From positions 1 to 13,034 of the forward strand of contig CANRKS010000021.1 of assembly GCA_947631285.1 (NCBI GenBank): a DNA stretch of 13,034 nt. The letters run 5' to 3'. The DNA is from an uncultured Bacilli bacterium (GTDB lineage Bacteria > Bacillota_I > Bacilli_A > RF39 > UBA660). The notes beneath the pieces are model-generated. The model saw only the letters and a program-made list of their open reading frames with translations, was not told where the DNA came from and did not search any database. Positions 6,459 through 12,864 of the stretch are shown here, in pieces; the stretch's first letter is position 1; every line of letters begins with the position of its first letter. The translations under genes and the position numbers were made by a program.

Positions 6459-7541
6459 ATGGATAAAATCATTAAAAATGTATTACAGAAAATAACGGAT
6501 GCTCAATTTGAAGCTTATGTCGTTGGTGGCTATGTTCGTGATTATCTTTTGGGTATTAAATCAACTGATGTTGATATATGTACTAATGCTTTACCTAAAG
6601 ATTTACATAAATTATTTCCTTTAAATAATAATTCTAATGATTATGGAGGATTTAATTTAAAAGTTAAAAATTATAATATTGATATTACAACTTATCGAAA
6701 AGAAATAAAATATGAAGGAAGAAAGCCAACCGAAATTATTTATTTAAATGATTTAAAAGAAGATTTATTAAGAAGAGATTTTACTATTAATGCAGTTTGT
6801 ATGGATTTAAATGAAAATATAATAGATCATTTAAATGGTGTATTAGATATTACTAAACATTCTATTAAAATGATTGGTAATACTCATACTAAAATTGTGG
6901 AAGATCCCTTAAGAATACTTCGAGCTATTCGTTTTGCTAGTACCTTAAATTTTGATTTAGATCAAGAATTAATTAAAGAAATAAAAGAAAATACAGAATT
7001 AGTAAAAACTTTATCTAAAGAAAGAATAAAAGAAGAAATTAGTAAAATTTTATTAAATAAAAATTTTATGAAAGGTTTAAATCTTTTAAAAGATTTAAAA
7101 ATATTAGATATTTTAAATATTAGTTTTAAAGAAATTAATTTTGTTAATGATATTTGTGGAATGTGGGCTCAATTAGAATATTCTCATCTTTTTCCATTTA
7201 CAAAGCAAGAGATAAGAAATATAATATGCATTAGACAAATTATTAATAATGGCATAATAGATAACCATACTTTATATGATTATGGATTATATAATTCTCT
7301 AGTCGCAGCGGATATTTTAAATATCAATAAGAGTATTGTTAATGATATGTATAAGAAGCTAACGATTAAAAGCGAAAAAGATCTAGCGATTAGTTCTAAA
7401 GAAATTATGGATATACTAAATATTTCTCCTTCTAAAAAAGTAAAAGAAGTAAAAGATGAATTGATTAATTTAATTTTAGAAGGAAAGTTAAAAAATAGAA
7501 AAAAAGATTTAGAAGAATATATAAAAAGAATGGAGGCATAA
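6459..7541 (+). CDS. cca: CCA-adding tRNA nucleotidyltransferase (class II)
   Basis: A 360-residue enzyme that adds or repairs the 3'-CCA of tRNAs. Class II motifs are present in order: GGYVRD (23-28) with the metal-binding pair Asp37/Asp39 in TDVDI, RRDFTINA (105-112), EDPLRILRAIRF (148-159), and a helical KERIKEEISKIL segment that includes the motif D region. The C-terminal half is helical with no recognisable HD domain. Length is close to that of B. subtilis Cca (about 397). Poly(A) polymerase belongs to the same family and cannot be excluded by motifs alone, but the Bacilli context favours CCA addition. AGGAG (6450-6454) precedes ATG 6459; dnaD starts 3 nt after the stop. In B. subtilis, cca and dnaD are also in the same region. 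Confidence 0.9.
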   Translation: MDKIIKNVLQKITDAQFEAYVVGGYVRDYLLGIKSTDVDICTNALPKDLHKLFPLNNNSNDYGGFNLKVKNYNIDITTYRKEIKYEGRKPTEIIYLNDLKEDLLRRDFTINAVCMDLNENIIDHLNGVLDITKHSIKMIGNTHTKIVEDPLRILRAIRFASTLNFDLDQELIKEIKENTELVKTLSKERIKEEISKILLNKNFMKGLNLLKDLKILDILNISFKEINFVNDICGMWAQLEYSHLFPFTKQEIRNIICIRQIINNGIIDNHTLYDYGLYNSLVAADILNINKSIVNDMYKKLTIKSEKDLAISSKEIMDILNISPSKKVKEVKDELINLILEGKLKNRKKDLEEYIKRMEA

Positions 7542-7544
7542 TTT

Positions 7545-8177
7545 ATGAGCAATAACAAAAAATTTGTCGTTGAAGCTAATTTTATTGAAGAAGCTATGCG
7601 TTTAAATTTATCTTTAAGTGAATTTTTGTTATTGCTTTATTTTGAAAATGCTGATGATATGACATTTGATTTAGAAAAAATATCTTCTAAATTAAAAGTA
7701 GATGTTAATCTCATCTTGGAAGCTTTTAATAATTTAATTAGTAAAAATATTATTAATTTAGAAACTGATAAAGACTTAACTGGTAAAAGATATGATAAAG
7801 TATCAATTGCTAAATTTTATCAAAAATTAGAAGAAGAAAATAAAAAACAAGAGAAGGCTAAAATAAAGGATGATATTTTTACTAAATTTGAAAGTGAATT
7901 TCAAAGACCTTTAACAGGAACAGAATTTGAAATAATCAAAGCTTGGTTAGAAAAGATGTATAGTGAAGAGTTAATTTTAAAAGCTTTAGAAGAAGCTGTT
8001 TATAATGGAGCAACTTCAATTAGATATATAGATACTATTTTATATGAATGGAATAAAAAAGGATTTAAAACAAAAGAAGATGTGGATAATTATTTAAAAA
8101 ATCGTTATGAAAATAAAAAATTAGAAGAAAGTTTTATATTAGATTATAATTGGTTAGATGAAGATGAAAATAAGTAA
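7545..8177 (+). CDS. dnaD: Replication-initiation/helicase-loading protein DnaD
   Basis: 210 residues, close to B. subtilis DnaD (232). The N-terminal part (about 8-95) reads as a winged-helix oligomerisation domain with VEANFIEEAMRLNLSLSEFLLLLY. A charged linker (about 95-112) leads to the DnaD-like C-terminal DNA-binding domain (about 112-175), which contains RPLTGTEFEIIKAWLEKM and the hallmark YIDTILYEWNKKG. DnaD acts with DnaB and DnaI to load the replicative helicase at oriC and during restart. GGAGG (7532-7536) supports ATG 7545. The 3' end overlaps nth by 20 nt, and the dnaD-nth pair is conserved in Bacilli. Confidence 0.9.
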   Translation: MSNNKKFVVEANFIEEAMRLNLSLSEFLLLLYFENADDMTFDLEKISSKLKVDVNLILEAFNNLISKNIINLETDKDLTGKRYDKVSIAKFYQKLEEENKKQEKAKIKDDIFTKFESEFQRPLTGTEFEIIKAWLEKMYSEELILKALEEAVYNGATSIRYIDTILYEWNKKGFKTKEDVDNYLKNRYENKKLEESFILDYNWLDEDENK

Positions 8178-8784
8178 AGAAGAAGTAATAGAAAATTTAG
8201 ATAAACTAATTCCTAATCCTAAATGTGAACTTAATTATCAAAAAGATTATGAACTTTTACTTGCTACTATTTTATCGGCCCAAACGACTGATAAAAGAGT
8301 GAATATGGTGACGGAAGAATTATTTAAATATGATTTAAAAGAACTTGCTTCTTTAGATGTAAAAGTAATTGAAGAAATAATTAAACCTATTGGCACATAT
8401 ACTAGAAAATCTTTTTATGTTAAAGAAGTAGCTCGAAGATTAATAAGTGATCAAAATGGCATAGTCCCCAATGATCGAAAATATTTAGAAAGCTTGCCTG
8501 GAGTAGGGCGGAAAGTTTGTAATGTAGTCCTTTCTAATCTTTTTAACATGCCTGCTATTGCTGTTGATACTCATGTCTTAAGAGTTTCTAAAAGACTTGG
8601 TTTAGCTAAAGAGGAAGATAGCGTATGGGAAGTTGAGAAGAGACTTATGAAACTTTTTCCTAAAGATAAATGGAGTAGACTTCATCATCAATTAGTTTTA
8701 TTTGGACGTTACACTTGCAAAAGTAAAAATCCCGAATGTCTAAGTTGTCCTTTTAAGGCGAAGTGTAAATCAAAAAGAATTTAA
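8158..8784 (+). CDS. nth: Endonuclease III (Nth), Fe-S DNA glycosylase/AP lyase
   Basis: 208 residues; removes oxidised pyrimidines and nicks abasic sites in base-excision repair. Seen: ATILSAQTTDKRVN near the N-terminus, the helix-hairpin-helix LPGVGRKVCN with catalytic Lys119, the active-site Asp137 in VDTHVLRVSKRLGL, and the [4Fe-4S] ligands Cys187-X6-Cys194-X2-Cys197-X5-Cys203. Length matches the E. coli enzyme (211). The start overlaps the dnaD coding sequence, with ATG 8158 and ATG 8164 both in frame. There is no strong Shine-Dalgarno, so translational coupling to dnaD is likely and the exact start is uncertain by two codons. Confidence 0.95.
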   Translation: MKMKISKEEVIENLDKLIPNPKCELNYQKDYELLLATILSAQTTDKRVNMVTEELFKYDLKELASLDVKVIEEIIKPIGTYTRKSFYVKEVARRLISDQNGIVPNDRKYLESLPGVGRKVCNVVLSNLFNMPAIAVDTHVLRVSKRLGLAKEEDSVWEVEKRLMKLFPKDKWSRLHHQLVLFGRYTCKSKNPECLSCPFKAKCKSKRI

Positions 8785-8786
8785 GG

Positions 8787-8816
8787 TTGTCGAAATCTAA
8801 TAAACTATATTAAAAT
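8787..8816 (+). promoter_or_regulatory. Promoter with candidate operator of the XRE regulator gene
   Basis: TTGTCGAAATCTAATAA (8787-8803) contains a -35-like TTGTCG; a -10-like TAAAAT lies 18 bp downstream (8811-8816). The 17-mer matches the reverse complement of the element at 10004-10020 in 14 of 17 positions, so it may be an operator for autoregulation. The predicted leader is very short (about 9 nt). Confidence 0.45.
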
Positions 8817-8831
8817 TATGGTGTGATGAAT

Positions 8832-9959
8832 ATGATAGATAACAAATTTGGTGAGTTAATAAGTAAACTCAGAAAAGAAATGAACTTAACTCAAAAGGAA
8901 TTATCAGATAAGTTAGGAATTAGTGATAAAGCAATATCTAGATGGGAAACTGGTAAGAATTTTCCAACAATTGAAATGTTATATCAAATTAGTAAATTTT
9001 TTAAAATTCCTTTTAATGATTTACTAACAGCTAGAATGTGTAGTGGCACGAATGAAGAAGATGATGTTTTCCCTGAGATTGTTAAAGAATTTAACTCTAT
9101 TAATAAAAGAAAGATTAGAATTCTAAGAATAAGTTTAATTGTTTTACTCATAACAGTATTAGTTGTAATCATTGTTCATCTTTTTTCTCTAAATTATAAT
9201 CGTTTTAGAGTCTATGATGTAGCAGTACAAAGTGATGATTTGCTTTTTGTTAAAGGTACTTATGTTGAAACAAGGATTAAGGATGTTCTTACTTTAGCCA
9301 ATCTGAATAATTTAAATATTTCGGAAACTGATTCAGTTTCTGTTGATATATATTTCTTAGATAATGATAAAGAAAATATTATTCAATCATATACTAGACT
9401 TGATAATATAAATTTTTCAAATACGCAGAGTTATATAAAAATGGATGATTTAAGTAAATATATTGATAATTTATATTTAAGAGTTAAAATTATTGATAAA
9501 AATAATAATATTAAAGAGTATTCTGGTAAATTGCAATTCGTGGAAAATTTTTCAAATAATAAAATTTATATAAATGATAAGGTAGATTATGAAAATAAAG
9601 ACAAAGTTGATTTAACGCCTGAAGACATTAGGAAGATTTTACTTAATAATGGTTTTGAAGAAATATTGGAATCTTATTTTGTAAAATCTAAGAATAACAT
9701 TAGTATTAAATTTCACTTAGATAATAATATATTAGAATACACTTATGAAGAAAATAATATTAATTATAGTTATCAATATAATTTAAATAATCATATTTTA
9801 GAAGTTAGCATATTTGATAACAATAATGTTGAATTAGAGAATTATAAATACGATAATTCAAAAGATGAGGTAATTGACTGCAAGGTTGGCAGATGCAAAA
9901 ACTATCCTGAAGTAATGGATGTTCTTAATAAAAACTTTTTAAATCTTTTAAAGAAATAA
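8832..9959 (+). CDS. Membrane-anchored XRE-family (Cro/CI-like) transcriptional regulator
   Basis: 375 residues. The N-terminal HTH (about 6-62) is clear: FGELISKLRKEMNLTQKELSDKLGISDKAISRWETGKNFPTIEMLYQISKFF. A basic stretch (NKRKIRILR) precedes one transmembrane helix (about 99-120, SLIVLLITVLVVIIVHLFSL). The remaining ~255 residues are predicted outside the membrane; they are Asn/Asp/Tyr-rich and have no motif I recognise. This layout, a cytoplasmic DNA-binding domain tethered to an extracellular sensor-like region, suggests direct signal transduction from the surface to DNA (inference). ATG 8832 is chosen over GTG 8823/ATG 8826 because GGTGTGA (8820-8826) gives reasonable spacing only to it. 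The downstream secreted-protein gene has a similar promoter element, suggesting it is a target. Confidence 0.85.
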   Translation: MIDNKFGELISKLRKEMNLTQKELSDKLGISDKAISRWETGKNFPTIEMLYQISKFFKIPFNDLLTARMCSGTNEEDDVFPEIVKEFNSINKRKIRILRISLIVLLITVLVVIIVHLFSLNYNRFRVYDVAVQSDDLLFVKGTYVETRIKDVLTLANLNNLNISETDSVSVDIYFLDNDKENIIQSYTRLDNINFSNTQSYIKMDDLSKYIDNLYLRVKIIDKNNNIKEYSGKLQFVENFSNNKIYINDKVDYENKDKVDLTPEDIRKILLNNGFEEILESYFVKSKNNISIKFHLDNNILEYTYEENNINYSYQYNLNNHILEVSIFDNNNVELENYKYDNSKDEVIDCKVGRCKNYPEVMDVLNKNFLNLLKK

Positions 9960-9989
9960 AAGGGTTCTCATTTTGCGAGAACTCTTTTT
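9958..9989 (+). terminator. Terminator of the XRE regulator gene
   Basis: The stem pairs 9958-9969 with 9977-9988 (core GTTCTC/GAGAAC, one G-U pair) around the loop ATTTTGC, with T5 at 9985-9989. The right arm is shared with a competing hairpin that uses 9989-9998, described separately. Confidence 0.8.
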
Positions 9990-9998
9990 CTCGCAAAA
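9971..9998 (+). other. Alternative hairpin competing with the terminator
   Basis: TTTTGCGAGA (9971-9980) pairs perfectly over 10 bp with TCTCGCAAAA (9989-9998) around an 8-nt loop. It uses bases 9977-9980 that are also in the terminator stem, so the two folds exclude each other. It may be an antiterminator-like switch or simply an inverted repeat making the terminator bidirectional. Confidence 0.5.
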
Positions 9999-10003
9999 AT
10001 AGG

Positions 10004-10032
10004 TTGTCAAATTTCGACAAAAAATTTAAAAT
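10004..10032 (+). promoter_or_regulatory. Promoter with inverted-repeat operator of the secreted-protein gene
   Basis: -35 TTGTCA (10004-10009, 5 of 6), 17-bp spacer, -10 TAAAAT (10027-10032). The -35 box is inside the inverted repeat TTGTC-N7-GACAA (10004-10020), an arrangement typical of repressor sites. It resembles the element upstream of the XRE gene, so the XRE protein is the obvious candidate binder. Confidence 0.55.
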
Positions 10033-10057
10033 GAAGATGGAAAGGAGATAAAAGGAT

Positions 10058-10906
10058 TTGAAGAATGCGAAACTTATATTTTTTACTTTAATTAGTCTTA
10101 TTGCGATATCACCCGTTATGGTATTTGCATCATCTATTAAAAATATTTATGGTATTGAAATAACCGATGAAGAATACAATAATTTTTCTAAAATGTATTC
10201 TGATGAATATTTAATTACAATGGATGAAGCTAAATACGAAAGATTAAAGAGTTATAATTATGATAATATTGAGTCGAAAACCATTTATGTTGAAACAAAA
10301 TATAATCCTCATCTAAATTTAACTACAAATAAAATTATAACTGAAGAAGAATATGAAGCATTGGAGCCAAATATAATGCCAATTCTAGATGATAAAGGTA
10401 CTATGTTAGAAACAAGCGCTAAAAAGTTTACTTTAACTCTAGGTGGTGGAAGTACTTGGAATCATGTAATGGCTACGGCGACTTGGAAAACTTTACCAAC
10501 TAATAGATCATTTGATGTTATTGGTTTTAGAGGTTTTAACTTTAGCGTTCGTAATGGCTCTCAAACCGGAGATCAAATTTACATTGAAAGTGGTAGTTAT
10601 AAAGATATTTCATATGATTCTGATAGCAAGAACATGAAACAATTTAGTACTACTGGATTTGGATTTTCTATGAACATTGTTAATAATACAATATCATTTT
10701 TACAAACAATAGCAGAATGCGATATTAAAGTTGATGGAGTTAATCCAGCAATTCATGCAGCATATGAACATGCAATTAAAGACATTACCCTTGAAACTTC
10801 CCAAAGTTATACTCTAGGTGCTGCGGGAATGGGTGGAGTATTTGTTTTCCCGAGTAACATAGTTCCATACTATGATGCGATGGATGGCTTATACTTACAA
10901 TATTAA
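10058..10906 (+). CDS. Secreted protein of unknown function
   Basis: 282 residues. Residues 1-24 form a signal peptide (basic KNAK, hydrophobic core LIFFTLISLIAISPVM, cleavage expected after VFA-24). The start is TTG: it follows AGGAG (10043-10047) at 10 nt, an in-frame TAA at 10049 excludes anything upstream, and the next in-frame Met lies inside the signal peptide. Two short similar segments, ITDEEYNNFSKMYSDE (34-49) and ITEEEYEALEPN, frame an acidic N-terminal region. The C-terminal part (about 120-282) is Gly/Ser/Thr-rich and probably beta-rich (LTLGGGSTWNHVMATATWKTLP, FDVIGFRGFNFSVRNG). There is no catalytic motif, cysteine pair or LPXTG anchor that I can see, so the product is likely released. 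I do not recognise the family with confidence. It follows a membrane-bound regulator and shares promoter design with it. Confidence 0.8.
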   Translation: MKNAKLIFFTLISLIAISPVMVFASSIKNIYGIEITDEEYNNFSKMYSDEYLITMDEAKYERLKSYNYDNIESKTIYVETKYNPHLNLTTNKIITEEEYEALEPNIMPILDDKGTMLETSAKKFTLTLGGGSTWNHVMATATWKTLPTNRSFDVIGFRGFNFSVRNGSQTGDQIYIESGSYKDISYDSDSKNMKQFSTTGFGFSMNIVNNTISFLQTIAECDIKVDGVNPAIHAAYEHAIKDITLETSQSYTLGAAGMGGVFVFPSNIVPYYDAMDGLYLQY

Positions 10907-11000
10907 AAAGAAGCTTCCCAGAAAGTTTAGAATTCTCAGGTTCATTTTGTTAACTTTTCCGGTGATATTTGAATTCTTGGGTATCATTGTGGAAATATAA
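10884..11000 (+). CDS. Candidate 38-residue small membrane protein overlapping the secreted-protein gene
   Basis: ATG 10884 opens a 38-codon frame ending at TAA 10998-11000. It overlaps the last 23 bases of the secreted-protein gene in another frame. The peptide begins MAYTYNIKKK, continues with a strongly cationic LPRKFRILR, then a hydrophobic stretch FILLTFPVIFEFLGIIVEI; basic head and single hydrophobic helix fit a one-pass membrane peptide. No clear Shine-Dalgarno precedes it, so expression would depend on coupling to the upstream gene. It could be chance. Its position before spoIVA brings SpoVM (the short peptide that anchors SpoIVA) to mind, but it is longer and its sequence is not a convincing match. 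Confidence 0.35.
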   Translation: MAYTYNIKKKLPRKFRILRFILLTFPVIFEFLGIIVEI

Positions 11001-11095
11001 AACAAGAATATATATTAAGCACACTATTATTTTATATATAGCTGTGGTCGTTGAAAATTGAAGGATACAATTTTTGGCGAAAAATAACATGACGC

Positions 11096-11129
11096 GGAGT
11101 GCAATGATAGGAGATTGCACTCCATTTTT
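11096..11129 (+). terminator. Rho-independent terminator upstream of spoIVA
   Basis: A perfect 10-bp stem, GGAGTGCAAT (11096-11105) with ATTGCACTCC (11114-11123), 8-nt loop, then A and T5 (11125-11129). It isolates spoIVA from the secreted-protein unit. Confidence 0.9.
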
Positions 11130-11138
11130 GGTTTAGGT

Positions 11139-11167
11139 ATAGATAATTTTTATTTTTGGCATAAACT
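11139..11167 (+). promoter_or_regulatory. Sigma-E-like promoter of spoIVA
   Basis: CATAAACT (11160-11167) matches the sigma-E -10 consensus CATACAMT at 7 of 8 positions. An ATA (11139-11141, in GGTATAG) lies 18 bp upstream as the -35 element. spoIVA is a sigma-E gene in Bacillus, and the predicted start near 11174 gives a ~36-nt leader. Confidence 0.5.
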
Positions 11168-11209
11168 CTAAAATTTAACATAGCATTAAGTAGATAAAGG
11201 AGAGAAGTT

Positions 11210-12688
11210 ATGGAAAAAGAAAATATAATATCTTCTATAGCTAAAAGAGGTAATGGAGAGATCTACTTAGGTGTCGTTGGGGCAGTTAGAACTGGTAAAT
11301 CAACTTTTATTAAAAGGTTTATTGAAAATTTAGTTGTTCCTAATATCTCAGAAGAATTTGATAAAAAGAAATGCTTAGATGAAATTCCTCAAAGTGCAGA
11401 GGGAAAAACTATTATGACAACTGAACCTAAATTTGTTCCTTCAAATGGAGCCACAATTAAAGTTGACAATTTTGAAACCAACATTAAATTAGTAGATTGT
11501 GTTGGTTATGTTATCCCGGAAGCTAATGGATATGAAGATGAAGATGGTAATCCTAGAATGGTAAAAACACCGTGGTTTCCTGATGCCATTCCTTTTGTTG
11601 AAGCCGCCGAAGTTGGTACGCAAAAAGTAATTAAAGATCATTCTACGATTGGAATAATTGTTTCAACAGATGGTTCTTTTGGAGAAATCAAAAGAGATGC
11701 CTATATTGAAGCAGAAGAAAAAATAGTTGGTGAATTAAAAGAAATTGGTAAACCTTTTATTGTCGTTTTAAATACGACGCATCCAACGAACAGTGAAACA
11801 GTTGAACTAGCACGTTCTTTAAGTGATAGTTATGATGTTCCTGTTATGCCTATCAATGTTGAAGCCATGAATGAAAAAGAAATCATGAGTATTTTAAAAG
11901 AAGCTTTATATGAATTCCCCGTATTAGATATTTTGGTCAATATGCCAGAATGGGTTCATGTCTTACCAAATACGCATGAAATAAAAATGCACTATTTAGA
12001 TAAAATTAAAGAAAGTGTTATTTCTGTTAACAAGGTTAAAGATGTTGAATATATTATGAGTCATTTTGAAGATAGTGAATATATTTCTAAATCTTATATT
12101 AGCGAACTTGATGCCTCTAGTGGAACAGTTACTATTAATTTAGAAAGTCCAAATGAACTATATAACGAAACTTTAAAAAGTTTAATGGGGGAAACGGCTC
12201 CGACGAAAGCTGGACTATTAAAAATATTTGCTAATTACAAAGAAAGCAAAGAAGAAACTGAACTACTTAGAAGTGCTTTAAAGCAAGCTAAGACAACTGG
12301 TTATGGTATTGTTTATCCAACTCTTAAAGATATGAAACTAGAAACGCCTGAAATTATTAAGCAAGGTAATCGCTATGGAGTTAAACTTAAAGCTTTAGCG
12401 TCTTCTATTCATCTAATGAAAGTAGATGTTGAATCAACTTTTGAACCTATTATTGGTAGTGAAATGCAAAGTAAAGAATTAATTAATTATTTAATGAAAG
12501 ACTATGAAACTGATCCAAGTAGCATTTGGAAAAGTGAAATATTTGGTCGGAGCTTAGAAGTTATTGTTCAAGAAGGTATTCAAGCTAAATTAAATATGAT
12601 GCCTGATAATACAAGATTTAAACTTTCTAACACTGTAACGAAGATTGTTAATAAGGGCTCAAATAATCTTATAGCCATTGTTTTATAG
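11210..12688 (+). CDS. spoIVA: Stage IV sporulation protein A, spore-coat morphogenetic ATPase
   Basis: 492 residues, the same length as B. subtilis SpoIVA. It polymerises on the forespore outer membrane using ATP and forms the basement layer on which the coat is built. Walker A is GAVRTGKST (24-32) with Lys30; the Walker B region is KLVDCVGY with Asp97; the sensor threonines Thr70-Thr71 sit in MTTEPKFVPSN. These positions equal those of the B. subtilis protein. The TRAFAC GTPase-like domain (about 1-240) is followed by the SpoIVA-specific middle and C-terminal domains, ending in NNLIAIVL, the hydrophobic C-terminus involved in SpoVM-dependent localisation. AAGGAGAG (11197-11204) supports ATG 11210. 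A HU gene follows, as in the spoIVA-hbs region of Bacilli. Confidence 0.97.
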   Translation: MEKENIISSIAKRGNGEIYLGVVGAVRTGKSTFIKRFIENLVVPNISEEFDKKKCLDEIPQSAEGKTIMTTEPKFVPSNGATIKVDNFETNIKLVDCVGYVIPEANGYEDEDGNPRMVKTPWFPDAIPFVEAAEVGTQKVIKDHSTIGIIVSTDGSFGEIKRDAYIEAEEKIVGELKEIGKPFIVVLNTTHPTNSETVELARSLSDSYDVPVMPINVEAMNEKEIMSILKEALYEFPVLDILVNMPEWVHVLPNTHEIKMHYLDKIKESVISVNKVKDVEYIMSHFEDSEYISKSYISELDASSGTVTINLESPNELYNETLKSLMGETAPTKAGLLKIFANYKESKEETELLRSALKQAKTTGYGIVYPTLKDMKLETPEIIKQGNRYGVKLKALASSIHLMKVDVESTFEPIIGSEMQSKELINYLMKDYETDPSSIWKSEIFGRSLEVIVQEGIQAKLNMMPDNTRFKLSNTVTKIVNKGSNNLIAIVL

Positions 12689-12732
12689 CCTAATTTTACA
12701 TAAATTTGTGTCAATATTTACTTAAATAAGAT

Positions 12733-12759
12733 AAAAATTACGGTTTTCCGTAGTTTTTT
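12733..12759 (+). terminator. Terminator of spoIVA
   Basis: TACGG (12739-12743) pairs with CCGTA (12748-12752) around a TTTT loop. An A/T extension pairs 12733-12738 with 12753-12758, and the descending arm is the T-run GTTTTTT. Confidence 0.8.
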
Positions 12760-12775
12760 CTTTATTTTTTATTGA

Positions 12776-12845
12776 TTTTAAACATTATTTTTGATAATCT
12801 TATTATGTGAGGACAATAGGTCCGCATTAAAGATAATGTTTAAAA
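12776..12845. repeat. 17-bp inverted repeat around the HU promoter and leader
   Basis: TTTTAAACATTATTTTT (12776-12792) is the inverse of AAAGATAATGTTTAAAA (12829-12845), with 16 Watson-Crick pairs and one G-T pair across 36 bp. The enclosed DNA holds the candidate -10 (12801-12806) and a small hairpin, GGAC (12811-12814) with GTCC (12820-12823). If transcribed whole it would form a long stem ending 5 bases before AGGAGGT. Confidence 0.65.
12777..12806 (+). promoter_or_regulatory. Probable promoter of the HU gene
   Basis: -10 TATTAT (12801-12806) with a poor -35 TTTAAA (12777-12782) 18 bp upstream; TTGATT (12772-12777) is a better -35 but too distant. The leader would be about 50 nt. Exact boxes are uncertain. 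Confidence 0.35.
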
Positions 12846-12864
12846 AAATGAGGAGGTAAGAAAC

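Larger units (their letters stand above)
11001..11209. other. Non-coding stretch before spoIVA
   Basis: No gene is visible here; apart from the small ORF, the gap from 10907 to 11209 is non-coding. It starts with an A+T-rich block (11001-11040). A hairpin follows, AAAATTG (11054-11060) with CAATTTT (11068-11074), then the strong terminator at 11096-11129, and finally the sigma-E-like promoter and leader of spoIVA. Bases 11041-11129 could be a 3' UTR or a small RNA; I see no convincing promoter for the latter. Confidence 0.6.

Noticed and set aside
7280..7558. Minus-strand ORF opposite the 3' end of cca
   Set aside because: The apparent hydrophobicity comes from reverse reading of A-rich helical codons; no support as a gene.
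8984..9172. Minus-strand ORF inside the XRE regulator gene
   Set aside because: Antisense to the HTH and transmembrane coding region; no independent support.
10884..11000. SpoVM identity for the 38-codon ORF next to spoIVA
   Set aside because: SpoVM is about 26 residues and amphipathic; this peptide is longer, with a single hydrophobic helix and only loose local similarity.
12776..12845. Invertible promoter (phase-variation switch) before the HU gene
   Set aside because: The core is only 36 bp, no recombinase gene is nearby, and phase-varying a housekeeping HU gene is improbable.
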